Shown: positions 8,929 to 18,761 of the stretch, in pieces
How positions within the stretch are numbered: the stretch's first letter is position 1
Layout: every line of letters begins with the position of its first letter
Origin: Tanticharoenia sakaeratensis NBRC 103193
Lineage (GTDB): Bacteria > Pseudomonadota > Alphaproteobacteria > Acetobacterales > Acetobacteraceae
DNA length: 64,000 bases
Direction: 5' to 3'
Assembly (NCBI RefSeq): GCF_000963885.1
Contig: NZ_BALE01000048.1
Span: forward strand, 62,001 to 126,000
Position numbers and translations under genes: made by a program
The notes under the pieces: generated by a model
Databases searched by the model: none
Told to the model about the DNA's origin: nothing
The model's input: only the letters and a program-made list of their open reading frames with translations

Positions 8929-9849
8929 TTACCTTTTTGAAAGCAGGGGCCAGGCCGGAATCGGGGTTTCGCGCGTCTCGTCCGGTGAGGCCGTCGCCAT
9001 GACCAGTGCCGGCACCTGAGCCGGATCGGACGGCGACGGAGCCTGATGGAACCAGCGTCCGCCCTCGCTCCAGGAGCTCCGCATGAGCGAGGTCCATTCC
9101 ACCAGCGAAAAATGACCCTGCGCGTCCTCGACGAGGGCGGTACAGCTTTCCACCCAGTCTCCGGAATTCATGTAGGTCATGCCGTCGATTTCCCGGATTT
9201 CGGCATGGTGGATATGCCCGCAGATGACGCCATCGGCGCCGTGCTGCCGCGCTTCGCGGGCGAGCGCATGTTCGAACCGGTCGATCGCCTTGACCGCGCC
9301 CTTCACCCGCTTCTTGGCCCATTTCGAAAAGGATCGATATGGCAATCCGAGTTTGCGACGGACGACGTTGATCCAGCGATTGAGGAACAGGGCAAACGTA
9401 TAGGCGTGATCGCCCAGGATGGCGAGGATCGGTGCGCATCGCACAACGCTGTCGAATTCGTCGCCATGCATGACCAGGTATTTGCGCCCGTCTGCCGCGA
9501 CATGTTCGGCCCGCGCACAAAGCCGGACGGACGCGATCTTCAGTTCCATCGGCAACCAGCGGCGAAAGATTTCGTCGTGGTTGCCGGGAATGTAAATGAC
9601 CTCGGTGCCGCGCCGCGCGAGATTGAGGATCAGCCGCAACAGCTCGTCATGGGCCTCGTCCCAGAACCACGACCGGCGCAGACGCCATCCGTCGATGATG
9701 TCGCCTACGAGATAAAGCTTCTCGCATGTGACGGATTTCAGGAAATCGGCGGCAAGGACTGCCCGGCTTCCGCGCGTGCCGAGATGGATATCCGACATGA
9801 AGATCGACCGGTAAATCGTTCGATCCGACGCAGGACTGTCGAAGCTCAT
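8929..9849 (-). CDS. Metallophosphoesterase, LpxH/UDP-2,3-diacylglucosamine diphosphatase-like
   Basis: Calcineurin-like phosphoesterase, 306 residues from ATG 9849. All dinuclear metal motifs are present: SDIHLGTRGS near residue 20, GDIIDGWRLRR near 50, GNHDEIFRRW near 85, HGDEFD near 130, and GHIHHAEIREIDG near 215. This set and spacing match the LpxH-like family that removes UMP from UDP-diacylglucosamine in lipid A synthesis. Alphaproteobacteria often use LpxI instead, so this paralogue could act on another lipid-linked substrate. It is upstream of and 6 bp from the GT4 gene, consistent with a shared lipid pathway. Confidence 0.85.
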   Translation of the reverse strand: MSFDSPASDRTIYRSIFMSDIHLGTRGSRAVLAADFLKSVTCEKLYLVGDIIDGWRLRRSWFWDEAHDELLRLILNLARRGTEVIYIPGNHDEIFRRWLPMELKIASVRLCARAEHVAADGRKYLVMHGDEFDSVVRCAPILAILGDHAYTFALFLNRWINVVRRKLGLPYRSFSKWAKKRVKGAVKAIDRFEHALAREARQHGADGVICGHIHHAEIREIDGMTYMNSGDWVESCTALVEDAQGHFSLVEWTSLMRSSWSEGGRWFHQAPSPSDPAQVPALVMATASPDETRETPIPAWPLLSKR

Positions 9850-10033
9850 CGCGCACCGCTTTCGTCTTGCCGCAGGTCCTGAAACGCCCTTGTCCTCTAG
9901 ACGATCGGTCCTGCGTTGCGCATGACAGTTTGATGATTTGCCGTTTTCACAACTGTTGCGGTCCGGACGGATCGGGCATCTGGACAGCCATATCGAAGCC
10001 GGTCGCCGGACGGCGGCAGGCAGAAGGTGTCGC

Positions 10034-10906
10034 ATGTTCGTAATTCACAACCCGACTGCCGGGCGGCGCAACACGCGCAGGCTCATCGCCGTGATCGAGG
10101 CGCTCAAGCGTCTGGGCGCACCGGTGACACTGATGGAAACGCGGTATGGCGGGCATGCCACCCTCCTTGCGCGGGAAGCGGCCGCCTCGGGCGCAGACAT
10201 GGTGGTCGCAGCCGGCGGTGACGGCACGATCGCCGAAACGGTTGCGGGTCTTGTCGGAACGGGCGCGCGGCTCGGGGTGATCCCGCTCGGTACCGCCAAC
10301 GTGCTGGCGCATGAATTCGGCCTGCCTGAGAATGCAGCGGCCCTGGCGGCGATCCTGCACGGGCGGCACGATACGCCGCTCTGGCCCGGCATGCTGACGA
10401 CGAACGCCGGATCGAAACCGTTCATCCAGATGGTCGGGGCCGGATTCGACGCGCATGTCGTTCACACGATCGACCTGCGGCTGAAGCGGCAGCTCGGGCG
10501 CAGCGCATATGTGTATCAGACACTGCGCGAACTGCGCCGCTATCACTATCCGCAGATCGTGGTGACGGTGGACGGCGTGGAACACGAAGCCGCCAGCGTC
10601 ATCGTCAGCAAGGGCAGGCTCTATGGCGGGCCCTACATGCTGGCGCCGATCGCACGACCCGGCGAGCGCGGTTTCGCCGTCACCCTGTTCAGGGACGGGG
10701 GCCCGCTGGCAGCCCTGCGCGCAGGGGCCGCCCTGCCGCGAGGACGGCTCGGCCGGCTGCCGGGTGTTACCCTGCTGCAGGCCTCACGGCTCGACATCAC
10801 GGCGCCTGCGGGCCTGCCGGTCCAGGCGGACGGCGACCCAGCCGGATTACTGCCGCTCTCGGTCCATGATGCGTCCGAGCCCGTATTGCTCGCCGTGGGC
10901 CGGTAG
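10034..10906 (+). CDS. Diacylglycerol kinase family lipid kinase (YegS/BmrU-like)
   Basis: Lipid or sphingoid-base kinase of 290 residues. ATG 10034 is chosen because AGAAGG lies just upstream and the family N-terminus follows (MFVIHNPTAGRRNTRR). The ATP-binding signature AAGGDGTIAETVAGL is near residue 65, then GVIPLGTANVLAHEFGLP near 90; the C-terminal beta domain contains VIVSKGRLYGGPYMLAP. It diverges from the LpxH-like and GT4 genes and probably shares their membrane-lipid role. The exact lipid is unknown. Confidence 0.87.
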   Translation: MFVIHNPTAGRRNTRRLIAVIEALKRLGAPVTLMETRYGGHATLLAREAAASGADMVVAAGGDGTIAETVAGLVGTGARLGVIPLGTANVLAHEFGLPENAAALAAILHGRHDTPLWPGMLTTNAGSKPFIQMVGAGFDAHVVHTIDLRLKRQLGRSAYVYQTLRELRRYHYPQIVVTVDGVEHEAASVIVSKGRLYGGPYMLAPIARPGERGFAVTLFRDGGPLAALRAGAALPRGRLGRLPGVTLLQASRLDITAPAGLPVQADGDPAGLLPLSVHDASEPVLLAVGR

Positions 10907-11150
10907 GTTTCCGGGATCAGGGACGGCTTGCAGACATGGAGCATCGAGCAGTCGGCAACGAACCAGTCAGGCAGACCCGGACGCTTCCGTGGTCGATATC
11001 CCCGAAAAGGGAATGTCGGTCGCCAGCCTCCGGCACGACACGGCTGCTCCCCGTTCTTTCCGGCCAATCTGAAGTGAACGTGTAGCGGAAACGCCTTGCT
11101 GCCGGTCCCACGCTCTTGCCTCTGACTCGCCGCTCCTTCAATGCGACTGA

Positions 11151-12341
11151 ATGATCGTGTCCCGCGCCAGGCTCTGGAAGTATGTTCGCGCCTGCCTTGT
11201 CTCTCCGGCAGGAGGCGCAATCGCGCTGCTGCTGGCGTCCCTTGCGGGCTTCGCCCTGATGAACTCGCCATGGTCCGGCGACTATGTGGCCCTGACATCC
11301 CGCCCGATGAGGATCTCGTTTCTGGGTCCGCGCGGACCGGATACCGTCGCCGCATGGGTGTCCGACGGACTGATGACCTTCTTCTTTCTGGTCGTCGTTC
11401 TCGAAATCAAGAAAGAGATCGTCTCGGGTCATCTCTCGTCCTGGCGCAAGGTCTCGCTTCCGCTCATCGGAGCGCTGGGCGGCATGGTCGTCCCGGCCTT
11501 GACGTATAGTCTGGTCACCCACGGGCATGCAGAGGCTGCGCGAGGCTGGGCTATTCCTGTCGCCACCGATGCCGCCTTCACCCTTCCGGTCATTCTCGCC
11601 CTTGGCCGGCGGGTTTCAGCCGGGGCAAGAACATGGCTGATGGCCCTGGCCATTTTCGACGATGTGCTGGGCATCGGCGTGATCGCCCTGTTTTACGGCG
11701 CGCCTCTGGACTGGCCCGCGTTGACGGCAGCGGTCGTGATCACGGCGGCGTTGATCCTGGCAAACAGGGCGGGGATCAGAGCGCTCGGCTACTATGCCGT
11801 CGGCGGCATGCTTCTCTGGGCGGCCCTTCTGGGATCGGGGCTGCATCCGACGCTTGCAGGCGTCATCACCGGGCTGTGCCTGCCCGCGGTCCCGTCCGGG
11901 ACGGGTGCCGGGCCGACGCCTCTCGAGGCAACGGCATCCGCCTTGACGCCCATTGTGACATGGGTAGTTCTGCCCCTGTTCGGTTTCATCAGCGTGGGCG
12001 TGTCCCTCGCCGGGACCACGTTCGGGATGGTGCTGACGCCGGTTCCGCTCGGAATCATGCTGGGACTGCTTGTCGGCAAACCGGTCGGCGTCCTCGGGAC
12101 GACGCTTCTCGCGGCCCGCCTGAAGATTGCCGTGCTGCCTGCCACGACATCCTTCTCGACGCTGTTCGGGCTCTCGTTACTCTGCGGCATCGGCTTCACC
12201 ATCAGCCTGTTTATCGCAGGACTGGCGTTCGATGGTTCGGCCCTCATCATGCCTGCAAAGATCGGAATATTTTCGGGGTCCGTTCTTTCGGCGCTGGCAG
12301 GATGGCTGTGGCTGCGTTTCGTACCTGCCAAAAAAGCCTGA
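11151..12341 (+). CDS. nhaA: Na+/H+ antiporter NhaA
   Basis: Inner-membrane sodium/proton antiporter, 396 residues, normal length for NhaA. The ion-binding residues are present: ATDAAFTLPV in TM4 (Asp corresponding to E. coli Asp133) and ALAIFDDVLGIGVIALFY in TM5, where DD corresponds to Asp163/Asp164. The N-terminal VVVLEIKKEIVSGHL, typical of the TM2 end, is also clear. It exchanges Na+ for H+ for pH and sodium balance. The gene appears monocistronic, with about 240 bp upstream. No regulator (NhaR) is adjacent. Confidence 0.93.
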   Translation: MIVSRARLWKYVRACLVSPAGGAIALLLASLAGFALMNSPWSGDYVALTSRPMRISFLGPRGPDTVAAWVSDGLMTFFFLVVVLEIKKEIVSGHLSSWRKVSLPLIGALGGMVVPALTYSLVTHGHAEAARGWAIPVATDAAFTLPVILALGRRVSAGARTWLMALAIFDDVLGIGVIALFYGAPLDWPALTAAVVITAALILANRAGIRALGYYAVGGMLLWAALLGSGLHPTLAGVITGLCLPAVPSGTGAGPTPLEATASALTPIVTWVVLPLFGFISVGVSLAGTTFGMVLTPVPLGIMLGLLVGKPVGVLGTTLLAARLKIAVLPATTSFSTLFGLSLLCGIGFTISLFIAGLAFDGSALIMPAKIGIFSGSVLSALAGWLWLRFVPAKKA

Positions 12342-12448
12342 TATCCAGGGTCGCAAGGGATCGGGCGCCGTTCTCGAGCGTTACATCCGGCCAGGAATAA
12401 CGGATGCGACGATGTCGAGGCCTGCCCTTGCCCTCGACGACGTGCCGC

Positions 12449-13048
12449 CTATCGCCTGCGCAGCAGAAAGACCGCCTGTTCGCCAAACAGGTTGGCGAGC
12501 CGGATCGAGCGCTTCCAGGGCGCGCGCTCGCCGTCCTCATCCACGGCGAGCCAGCGGTCGACGACGTATCCTTCCTGTTTGCACAGCGCCAGGAAGTCGC
12601 GGATCGTGCAGGGATGGATGTTGGGCGTCTCGTACCAGGGCGTGTGCCAGACAGCCGTCATGGGCATGCGGCCCGACGTGAGGAGCTGCAGGCGCAGCCG
12701 CCAGTGGCCGAAATTGGGGAACGATACCACGGCGTGGCGGCCGATGCGCAGCATCTGGCGCAGCACCTCCGCCGGGCGCTCGACGGCCTGCAGCGTGCGC
12801 TGCAAAACGACATAATCGAAGGAATCGTCCGGGTAATGCGCAAGGTCATGGTCGGCATCGCCATGCATGACCGGCAGGCCATGCGCGATCGAGCGCGTCA
12901 CTTCGCCCATGTCGATCTCGATGCCGCGCGCATCGCATCCGCGCGTGCGGAACAGGTGATCGATCAGCGCGCCGTCGCCGCTGCCGACGTCCAGAACGCG
13001 GGTCTTCGGCGCGATCATCTGCGCGATCAGGCGCTGGTCGAGGCGCAT
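12449..13048 (-). CDS. metW: Methionine biosynthesis protein MetW
   Basis: Methyltransferase-fold partner of MetX, 199 residues. The SAM-binding motif I is VLDVGSGDGALIDHL near residue 18; the family signature SFPNFGHWRLRLQLL lies near 108, followed by AVWHTPWYETPNIHPCTI. MetW forms a complex with MetX and is needed for efficient homoserine acylation in proteobacteria. The gene starts 3 bp after the metX stop, so the pair is one operon. Confidence 0.94.
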   Translation of the reverse strand: MRLDQRLIAQMIAPKTRVLDVGSGDGALIDHLFRTRGCDARGIEIDMGEVTRSIAHGLPVMHGDADHDLAHYPDDSFDYVVLQRTLQAVERPAEVLRQMLRIGRHAVVSFPNFGHWRLRLQLLTSGRMPMTAVWHTPWYETPNIHPCTIRDFLALCKQEGYVVDRWLAVDEDGERAPWKRSIRLANLFGEQAVFLLRRR

Positions 13049-13051
13049 CCG

Positions 13052-14254
13052 TCAGATCCCTAGGCCGGCATGCTCGGCGGCGCCGCCGATGAAGCCGCGT
13101 ATGGTGCGATCGAGATCGGGTTCGTCGAGCAGGAATGCGTCATGCCCGCGATCGCTGTCGATCTCGACGAACGAGACGTTGGCCCCGGCGCGATTGAGCG
13201 CGCGCGCGAGCGTGCGGGACTGGGAAGTCGGAAACAGCCAGTCGGAGGTGAACGAGACCACGCAGAACCGGATCGGCGTGCGGGCGAAAGCGCTCGACAG
13301 GTCGCCGTTGTGATCGGCGCCGAGGTCGAAATAATCCATCGCGCGGGTGATGGTGAGATACGAGTTGGCGTCGAAGCGGCGCACGAAGCTCGATCCCTGA
13401 TGGCGCAGGTAGCTTTCGACCTCGAACATCTCGCCGAACAGCGATCCGCGCGCGATCCCGCCCGAAGGTTCGTGCCGGATACGGCGGCCGAACTTCCGTG
13501 TCAGCGCCTCTTCGGACAGGTAGGTGATGTGCGCCATCATCCGCGCGACCGCGAGTCCGCGGGCCGGCACGGCACCCTGCTCCCGATAATGACCGTTGTG
13601 CCAGTCCGGATCCGCGAAGATCGCCTGTCGGCTGACTTCGTTGAACGCGATGTTCTGCGCGGAATGGAAGGATGCGGTGGCGATCGGCATGGCGGCGAAG
13701 ACACGCTCGGGGAAATCCGCAGCCCATTGCAGCACCTGCATGCCGCCCATCGACCCGCCGATGACGGCAAACAGGCGCGTGATCCCCAGATGTTCGACCA
13801 GCATCGCCTGTGCCTGGACCATGTCGCGGATCGTCACGGGCGGGAATTCCGTGCCCCACAGGGTCGCGTCATCATGGCTGCGCGCCGTACAGGGCCCCGA
13901 ACTGCCCATGCAGCCGCCCAGCACGTTGACGCAGATGACGAAGAAGCGATCGGTGTCGATCGGCCGGCCCGGCCCGACCATGCGCGCCCACCATCCGGGC
14001 TTGCCGGTCAGCGGATGCGGCTCGGCCACATATTGGTCCGCCGTCAGCGGATGACAGACCAGAATCGCGTTGGAGGCATCGGGCGCGAGCGTGCCGTAGG
14101 CCCGATAGGCCACGCGCAGGGGCGACAGATGGACACCGCATTCAAGGTCGAGGCCCTGATCGAAGACGACGCTGTCATGTTCGGACACCACGAAACCGCC
14201 CGCTGGAGAAGGGGACGTTCGGGTGACGGCGGCGGTGTGCGGGGACGTGCTCAA
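13052..14254 (-). CDS. metX: Homoserine O-acyltransferase MetX
   Basis: First committed enzyme of methionine synthesis, acylating homoserine, 400 residues, alpha/beta-hydrolase fold. The nucleophile elbow is [15 protein letters not shown] near residue 165; [16 protein letters not shown] and PGKPGWW-like [13 protein letters not shown] are family hallmarks; the catalytic Asp and His are in SDWLFP and DRGHDAFL near the C-terminus. The listed start at 14254 is TTG (TTGAGCACG) with no strong ribosome site; a GTG about 24 codons in (VSEHDSVVF) is an alternative. I looked for a SAM-II riboswitch between 14255 and 14400 and did not find its conserved core. Confidence 0.93.
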   Translation of the reverse strand: MSTSPHTAAVTRTSPSPAGGFVVSEHDSVVFDQGLDLECGVHLSPLRVAYRAYGTLAPDASNAILVCHPLTADQYVAEPHPLTGKPGWWARMVGPGRPIDTDRFFVICVNVLGGCMGSSGPCTARSHDDATLWGTEFPPVTIRDMVQAQAMLVEHLGITRLFAVIGGSMGGMQVLQWAADFPERVFAAMPIATASFHSAQNIAFNEVSRQAIFADPDWHNGHYREQGAVPARGLAVARMMAHITYLSEEALTRKFGRRIRHEPSGGIARGSLFGEMFEVESYLRHQGSSFVRRFDANSYLTITRAMDYFDLGADHNGDLSSAFARTPIRFCVVSFTSDWLFPTSQSRTLARALNRAGANVSFVEIDSDRGHDAFLLDEPDLDRTIRGFIGGAAEHAGLGI

Positions 14255-14377
14255 GATGGCGCGGGCTTATCCGGAGAACGGGTGGAAACGGCGTGGCGCA
14301 CGGTATGGCATCGCATGCGTCAGGCCGCAATCGGCCGGGCCGGGAGGCGGCCATGCCGTGACATGCGTTCGCCTCGA

Positions 14378-14393
14378 TTAATCAAACTTTAAC
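14378..14393 (+). promoter_or_regulatory. Candidate CtrA-type box upstream of the giant glycosyltransferase
   Basis: TTAATCAAACTTTAAC is an exact TTAA-N7-TTAAC match to the alphaproteobacterial CtrA full site. It lies 122 bp before the glycosyltransferase start, in an AT-rich leader that also holds two TTAAC half-sites downstream. CtrA regulation in this organism is inferred only from the motif. Confidence 0.4.
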
Positions 14394-14514
14394 GTATTGC
14401 AATTTTCTTTACGTTGGATTAACGAATGGTGACATTTCTGTGCATCGAGTGAATTTTTAACTTCCCGCTTTTCAGTCACCCCGACATTCCAGACGGAAAT
14501 TCGATCCGACCCTC

Positions 14515-17500
14515 ATGAGCCAGAAGCCGTACGGCCTTCCCGCGTCGAATCCTGGCCCGATCCAGGTTCTGGGCCATTCCGGGCTCTTCGATGCGAGCTA
14601 TTACGTGCAGCGGAATCCCGATCTGGCATCGCTCGGCCCCGGGGTCCTGGGGCATTACCACCATCACGGATGGCGCGAGGGCCGCAAGCCCAATGCCTAT
14701 TTCGACCCGTCCTGGTACCTCTCCGTCAATCGCGACGTCACGACCGATCCGCTGCTGCACTATGTCGAGATCGGCGAGCGTCAGGGCCGCCGTCCGATCG
14801 CGTGGTTCGATCCCGTCTGGTATGCGCAGGCTCATGTCGTGCCGGAAGGCATGCTTGCGCTCACCCACTTCCTGCGCAACCGGCATCGCCAGCACGTCCG
14901 CCCGATCCCGGAATTCGATCCGTCCTTCTATCTGAAGGAATATCCCGATGTCGCGGCATCGGGCCTCGATCCCCTGGAACACTACATGATCCAAGGCTTC
15001 CGCGAGGTGCGACGCCCCTTCGCGGGCTTCGATCCGCTGTTCTACCGCACGCGCTACCTGCGCCACGACCCCGACGCCAACCCGCTTTTGCATTTCCTGC
15101 AACATCGCGGCCGCCCCGGCATGCATCCGGCACTCCCCGAAGAAGAGACCACCATCCCGCGTGAGGTCGCGCGCCGCTCGCGTCCCGGCCCCTTCTTCGA
15201 GGAACGGCGTCCCCTGCCGCCGAGCGCCATGCGCCGCGCCCGCGTCCTGGCCTATTACCTGCCGCAGTTCCATTCGATCCCCGAGAACGACGCATGGTGG
15301 GGGACGGGCTTTACCGAATGGGTGAATGTCGCGCGCGGCCTGCCCCGCTTCGCCGATCATTACCAGCCCCGGACCCCGCGCGATCTCGGCCACTACACGC
15401 TGAACGAGCCCGGCCTGCTGCGCCGTCAGGCGGAGATGGCGCGCGACGCCGGGATCGAAGGCTTCATCTTCTATTTCTACTGGTTCAACGGCCGACGCCT
15501 GCTGGATTCTCCGCTCGAGATGCTGCTGGCGCATCCGGAGATCGACCTGCCGTTCTGCCTGATGTGGGCCAACGAGAGCTGGAGCCGGCGCTGGGACGGA
15601 TCGGAAGAGGATGTCCTGATCACGCAGGACTACAGGCTCGAGGACGAGATCGCGCTGGTGGAGACGCTGGTCCGGCACTTCGACGATCCGCGCTATATCC
15701 GCGTCGACGGCCGCCCACTTCTGATGATCTATCGCGCCGACGCGATTCCCGACGCACCGCGCGCCATCGCGCGCTGGCGGGCACTGTTCAAGGCGGGCCA
15801 CCGCATCGATCCCATCTTCATCATGGGCCAGGCATTCGGCTGCGACGATCCACGCCCCATGGGCATGGATGGCGCCATCGAGTTTCCGCCGCACAAGATC
15901 GCGAACGCCTGCCCCACGATCAATTCGACGCTGGATATTCTCGACGACGATTTCTCGGCCCAGGTCTATGACTACGCCGACATCGTGAATGCGTCCCTGT
16001 CCGCGTCGTCTCCGCCCTTCCCCCTGATCCGCACCGCGGCCCCCTCGTGGGACAACGATGCCCGCCGCCAGGGCAAGGGGCTGGTGATGCATGGCTCCAC
16101 GCCGGCGCTGTACGAGCGCTGGCTCGCAGGCCTGATCGAACAGGCTCGCGCGCGACCGTTCTTCGGCGAGCCGATCGTGTGCATCAACGCATGGAACGAA
16201 TGGGCGGAAGGAGCCTATCTCGAACCGGACCAGCATTTCGGCAGCGCCTATCTGAACGCGACCGGGCGTGCGAGTGCCGGGTTCGCCCGCGGCCTTGCAC
16301 GCGGCCGGATGCTGCTGATCGGCCATGACGCCTTCGAGGCCGGAGCCCAGCGCCTGCTCCTGCATATCGGACGCACCCTGAAGGCCCGACACGGTGTCGA
16401 CATCGCGTTCCTGCTGCTCGATGCGGGCGCCATGCTCGAGCGCTATCGCGCCGTGGCGCCCACCGAGATCGTGGATGCGAACGACCCGGCGCTCACATAC
16501 CGTCTGGACGCCCTCCGCGCGGAAGGGTTTGCAACCGCCCTGGTCAACAGCGCCGCCAGCAGCCCGGTCGCGGGCGCGCTGACCGCGGCCGGCATCGACT
16601 ACACGCTGCTGATCCATGAACTCCCGGGCCTGCTGCAGCGGCGAGGCCTGATGGATACCCTGCGCATCGCCTGCGAACGGGCGCGCGCGATCGTCGTGCC
16701 CGCGCGTGCGATCGCGGACCGGCTGGACGGTTTCGACGTGCTGGCGCCCGAGCAGGTCCCGCTCGTGATCCCGCAGGGGCTGTATCAGGACGTGCGGTTC
16801 TCGCCCGAAGCGCGTGCCCGCATCCGCTCGGAATTCCGCCTCGATGCGCAGGACCGGCTGGTTCTCGGCGCAGGCTACGGCGACATGCGCAAGGGCTTCG
16901 ACCTGTTCCTGCAGGCCTGGCGGCGGGCGTTCAGCGTGCGGCAGAAAGGGGTCGCCCGCACGCATTTCGTCTGGCTCGGCGCCATCGACGGTGCGCTTTA
17001 CGAGGGATTGGCGCCGGATATCGAATACGCGGTCAGCACGGGCACACTGCATCTGACCGGGCTGGTGGACGATGTCGCGTCCTATCTGAGTGCCGCCGAC
17101 GCCTTCGCGCTCACGTCGCGGGAGGATCCCTACCCCTCGGTCGTGCTGGAAGCGCTCGCGAGCGGATTGTCCTGCGTCGCCTTCGACCACAGCGGCGGCA
17201 TTCCGGATCTGCTGCGCGCCGAAACCGCTACGTTCGACATGCCGCATGCCGTGGTTCCGATGGGCGATCTGGCCCGCATGAACCGCGCGCTCACGACAGC
17301 CGTGCGCGCCGCGCGCCTGATCCCGAATGAAATGCGCGCCCGGATCTCCGATGCGGCCCGCGCGCGCTTCGCGTTCGGGCATTATACCGAGCAGCTCCTT
17401 GCGATCGCGCAGCCCGAGCTGCCCCGGGTGTCGATCGTCGTGCTCTCCTATAACTACGCACGCTTCATGGCCGCGCGTCTTGCATCCCTGTTCGCCCAAG

Positions 17501-18315
17501 GGCTGCCGGTGCTCGAGATCGTGGTGCTCGACGATGCGTCGGCCGACGACAGCGTGGCGGTCGCCGAACAGACCGCGGAGGACTGGGGCCGCACGATCGA
17601 GATCGTGCGGTGCGCGCGCAATTCCGGCTCGGTCTTCGCGCAATGGCGTCATGCCGCCGAGATCGCGCGCGGCGACTGGATCTGGATCGCGGAAGCCGAC
17701 GACCTGTCCGAACCCGACCAGTTGCCGACCCTCTGCGCGGCCCTGTCGAACGCACCCGACGCGGTGATGGCGTTCTGCGACAGCCGTACGATCGACGGCG
17801 ATGGCGCGCGTCTGGGCGAAAGCTACAAGCCCTACTATGCCATCGCGGCCGATACCCTGCTCGACCATGACGGCGTGCATGACGGTCCTACCTTCGTCGC
17901 GCAGGCGCTGAGCGAGCGGAACCTGATCCTGAATGCGAGCAGCGCCCTGTTCGATCGCGCAGCGCTGCTTGCAGCACTCGACCGGTGTGCCGCAGATCTC
18001 GCGCATTTCAGGATCGCCGGAGACTGGCGCATCTATATCGAGCTGCTCGATCAGCCGGGCGCGCGCGTCGCCTACGTTTCGCGTGCCTGCAACATTCATC
18101 GCCGCCACCACGTGTCCGCAACCCACAGCCTGAATGCGCGTGACCATTGCGCGGATGTCGCAGCGATTCATGCCCTGCTGGACCGCCGCCTCACGCCCGA
18201 TATCCAGCGCCGCCTTCGACAGGAGAGCTACCGCACCGAAATCGCGCGGCAGCTGGGCGTAACGCCGCCTCCGGTGCGGCGCTCGCGGAAGCGGGCGCGT
18301 GCGGACGGTTCCTAA
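14515..18315 (+). CDS. Four-part glycosyltransferase: NPDV repeats, WbsX-like, GT4 and GT2 domains
   Basis: Very large predicted polysaccharide-building enzyme, 1266 residues, no signal peptide. Residues 24-205 are five tandem modules of about 35 residues, each starting FDP-WY or FD-YY and containing NPDL/YPDV, HY and G-REGR-P. Residues 240-580 match WbsX-like glycosyltransferases: AYYLPQFHSIPENDAWWG, GFTEWVNV, then LMWANESWSRRWDG and NAWNEWAEGAYLEPD. Residues 590-960 are a GT-B (GT4) domain with GYGDMRKGFDLFLQAW and SREDPYPSVVLEALASG. Residues 968-1250 are a GT2 domain with VSIVVLSYNYARF, VVLDDASADDS and WIAEADDLSEPD. Start ATG 14515 has only a weak ribosome site. Likely role is exopolysaccharide, O-antigen or rhamnan-like assembly. 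Confidence 0.85.
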   Translation: MSQKPYGLPASNPGPIQVLGHSGLFDASYYVQRNPDLASLGPGVLGHYHHHGWREGRKPNAYFDPSWYLSVNRDVTTDPLLHYVEIGERQGRRPIAWFDPVWYAQAHVVPEGMLALTHFLRNRHRQHVRPIPEFDPSFYLKEYPDVAASGLDPLEHYMIQGFREVRRPFAGFDPLFYRTRYLRHDPDANPLLHFLQHRGRPGMHPALPEEETTIPREVARRSRPGPFFEERRPLPPSAMRRARVLAYYLPQFHSIPENDAWWGTGFTEWVNVARGLPRFADHYQPRTPRDLGHYTLNEPGLLRRQAEMARDAGIEGFIFYFYWFNGRRLLDSPLEMLLAHPEIDLPFCLMWANESWSRRWDGSEEDVLITQDYRLEDEIALVETLVRHFDDPRYIRVDGRPLLMIYRADAIPDAPRAIARWRALFKAGHRIDPIFIMGQAFGCDDPRPMGMDGAIEFPPHKIANACPTINSTLDILDDDFSAQVYDYADIVNASLSASSPPFPLIRTAAPSWDNDARRQGKGLVMHGSTPALYERWLAGLIEQARARPFFGEPIVCINAWNEWAEGAYLEPDQHFGSAYLNATGRASAGFARGLARGRMLLIGHDAFEAGAQRLLLHIGRTLKARHGVDIAFLLLDAGAMLERYRAVAPTEIVDANDPALTYRLDALRAEGFATALVNSAASSPVAGALTAAGIDYTLLIHELPGLLQRRGLMDTLRIACERARAIVVPARAIADRLDGFDVLAPEQVPLVIPQGLYQDVRFSPEARARIRSEFRLDAQDRLVLGAGYGDMRKGFDLFLQAWRRAFSVRQKGVARTHFVWLGAIDGALYEGLAPDIEYAVSTGTLHLTGLVDDVASYLSAADAFALTSREDPYPSVVLEALASGLSCVAFDHSGGIPDLLRAETATFDMPHAVVPMGDLARMNRALTTAVRAARLIPNEMRARISDAARARFAFGHYTEQLLAIAQPELPRVSIVVLSYNYARFMAARLASLFAQGLPVLEIVVLDDASADDSVAVAEQTAEDWGRTIEIVRCARNSGSVFAQWRHAAEIARGDWIWIAEADDLSEPDQLPTLCAALSNAPDAVMAFCDSRTIDGDGARLGESYKPYYAIAADTLLDHDGVHDGPTFVAQALSERNLILNASSALFDRAALLAALDRCAADLAHFRIAGDWRIYIELLDQPGARVAYVSRACNIHRRHHVSATHSLNARDHCADVAAIHALLDRRLTPDIQRRLRQESYRTEIARQLGVTPPPVRRSRKRARADGS

Positions 18316-18475
18316 GATCGGATCTGTTCATACCCGGGCACAGATGAGGCCCTTGTCCTGCGTTTTACCCGTTGTCCTGATCCGATCCCGCCCGTTCGTT
18401 GAGGCGACAGGCACGCAGACCAGTCGGACGAACCTCCATGCCCGCCGCAGCCCGGCGCGCCTGTGAGCGGGTTGT

Positions 18476-18652
18476 TCAGGTGCGCCGCTGGTAGGTACCA
18501 AGGATGAGCAGCGCCAGACCGATCAGGCCCAGCGTCATCGCCAGCGCATAATGCGGCGCAGCGCCCGTCTCCAGGGCAACGACGCTGCCGCACTCGACGA
18601 GGATGGACGATATCAGCAGCGCGCGTCTGCCGGCCCCGATGTTGTTCTTCAT
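18476..18652 (-). CDS. Small two-helix membrane protein, function unknown
   Basis: A 58-residue frame from ATG 18652 (MKNNIGAGRRALLISS). It reads as two hydrophobic helices: LLISSILVECGSVVAL and YALAMTLGLIGLALLILG, ending in QRRT. A longer start at 18694 exists. I recognise no family; the membrane pattern and good codon use argue for a real gene, but without homologues this is uncertain. Confidence 0.45.
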   Translation of the reverse strand: MKNNIGAGRRALLISSILVECGSVVALETGAAPHYALAMTLGLIGLALLILGTYQRRT

Positions 18653-18761
18653 GCCGGCATCTGACCACAGTTTGCCCGGCCGGGTAACATCCATCGATGC
18701 AGGTCCAGTGCCGTATGCGCCCGTGGGCCCTGAGCGTTACCGCAGCGATGGCGCCTTCGTC

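Noticed and set aside
14255-14400. SAM-II riboswitch or other methionine riboswitch before metX
   Set aside because: The minus-strand leader lacks the conserved pseudoknot core; nothing matched on reading.
14476-18171. A 1231-codon open frame on the minus strand
   Set aside because: It is the complement of the glycosyltransferase gene, whose codons rarely give stops on the reverse. Its sequence is Arg/His/Gln-rich and has no domain.
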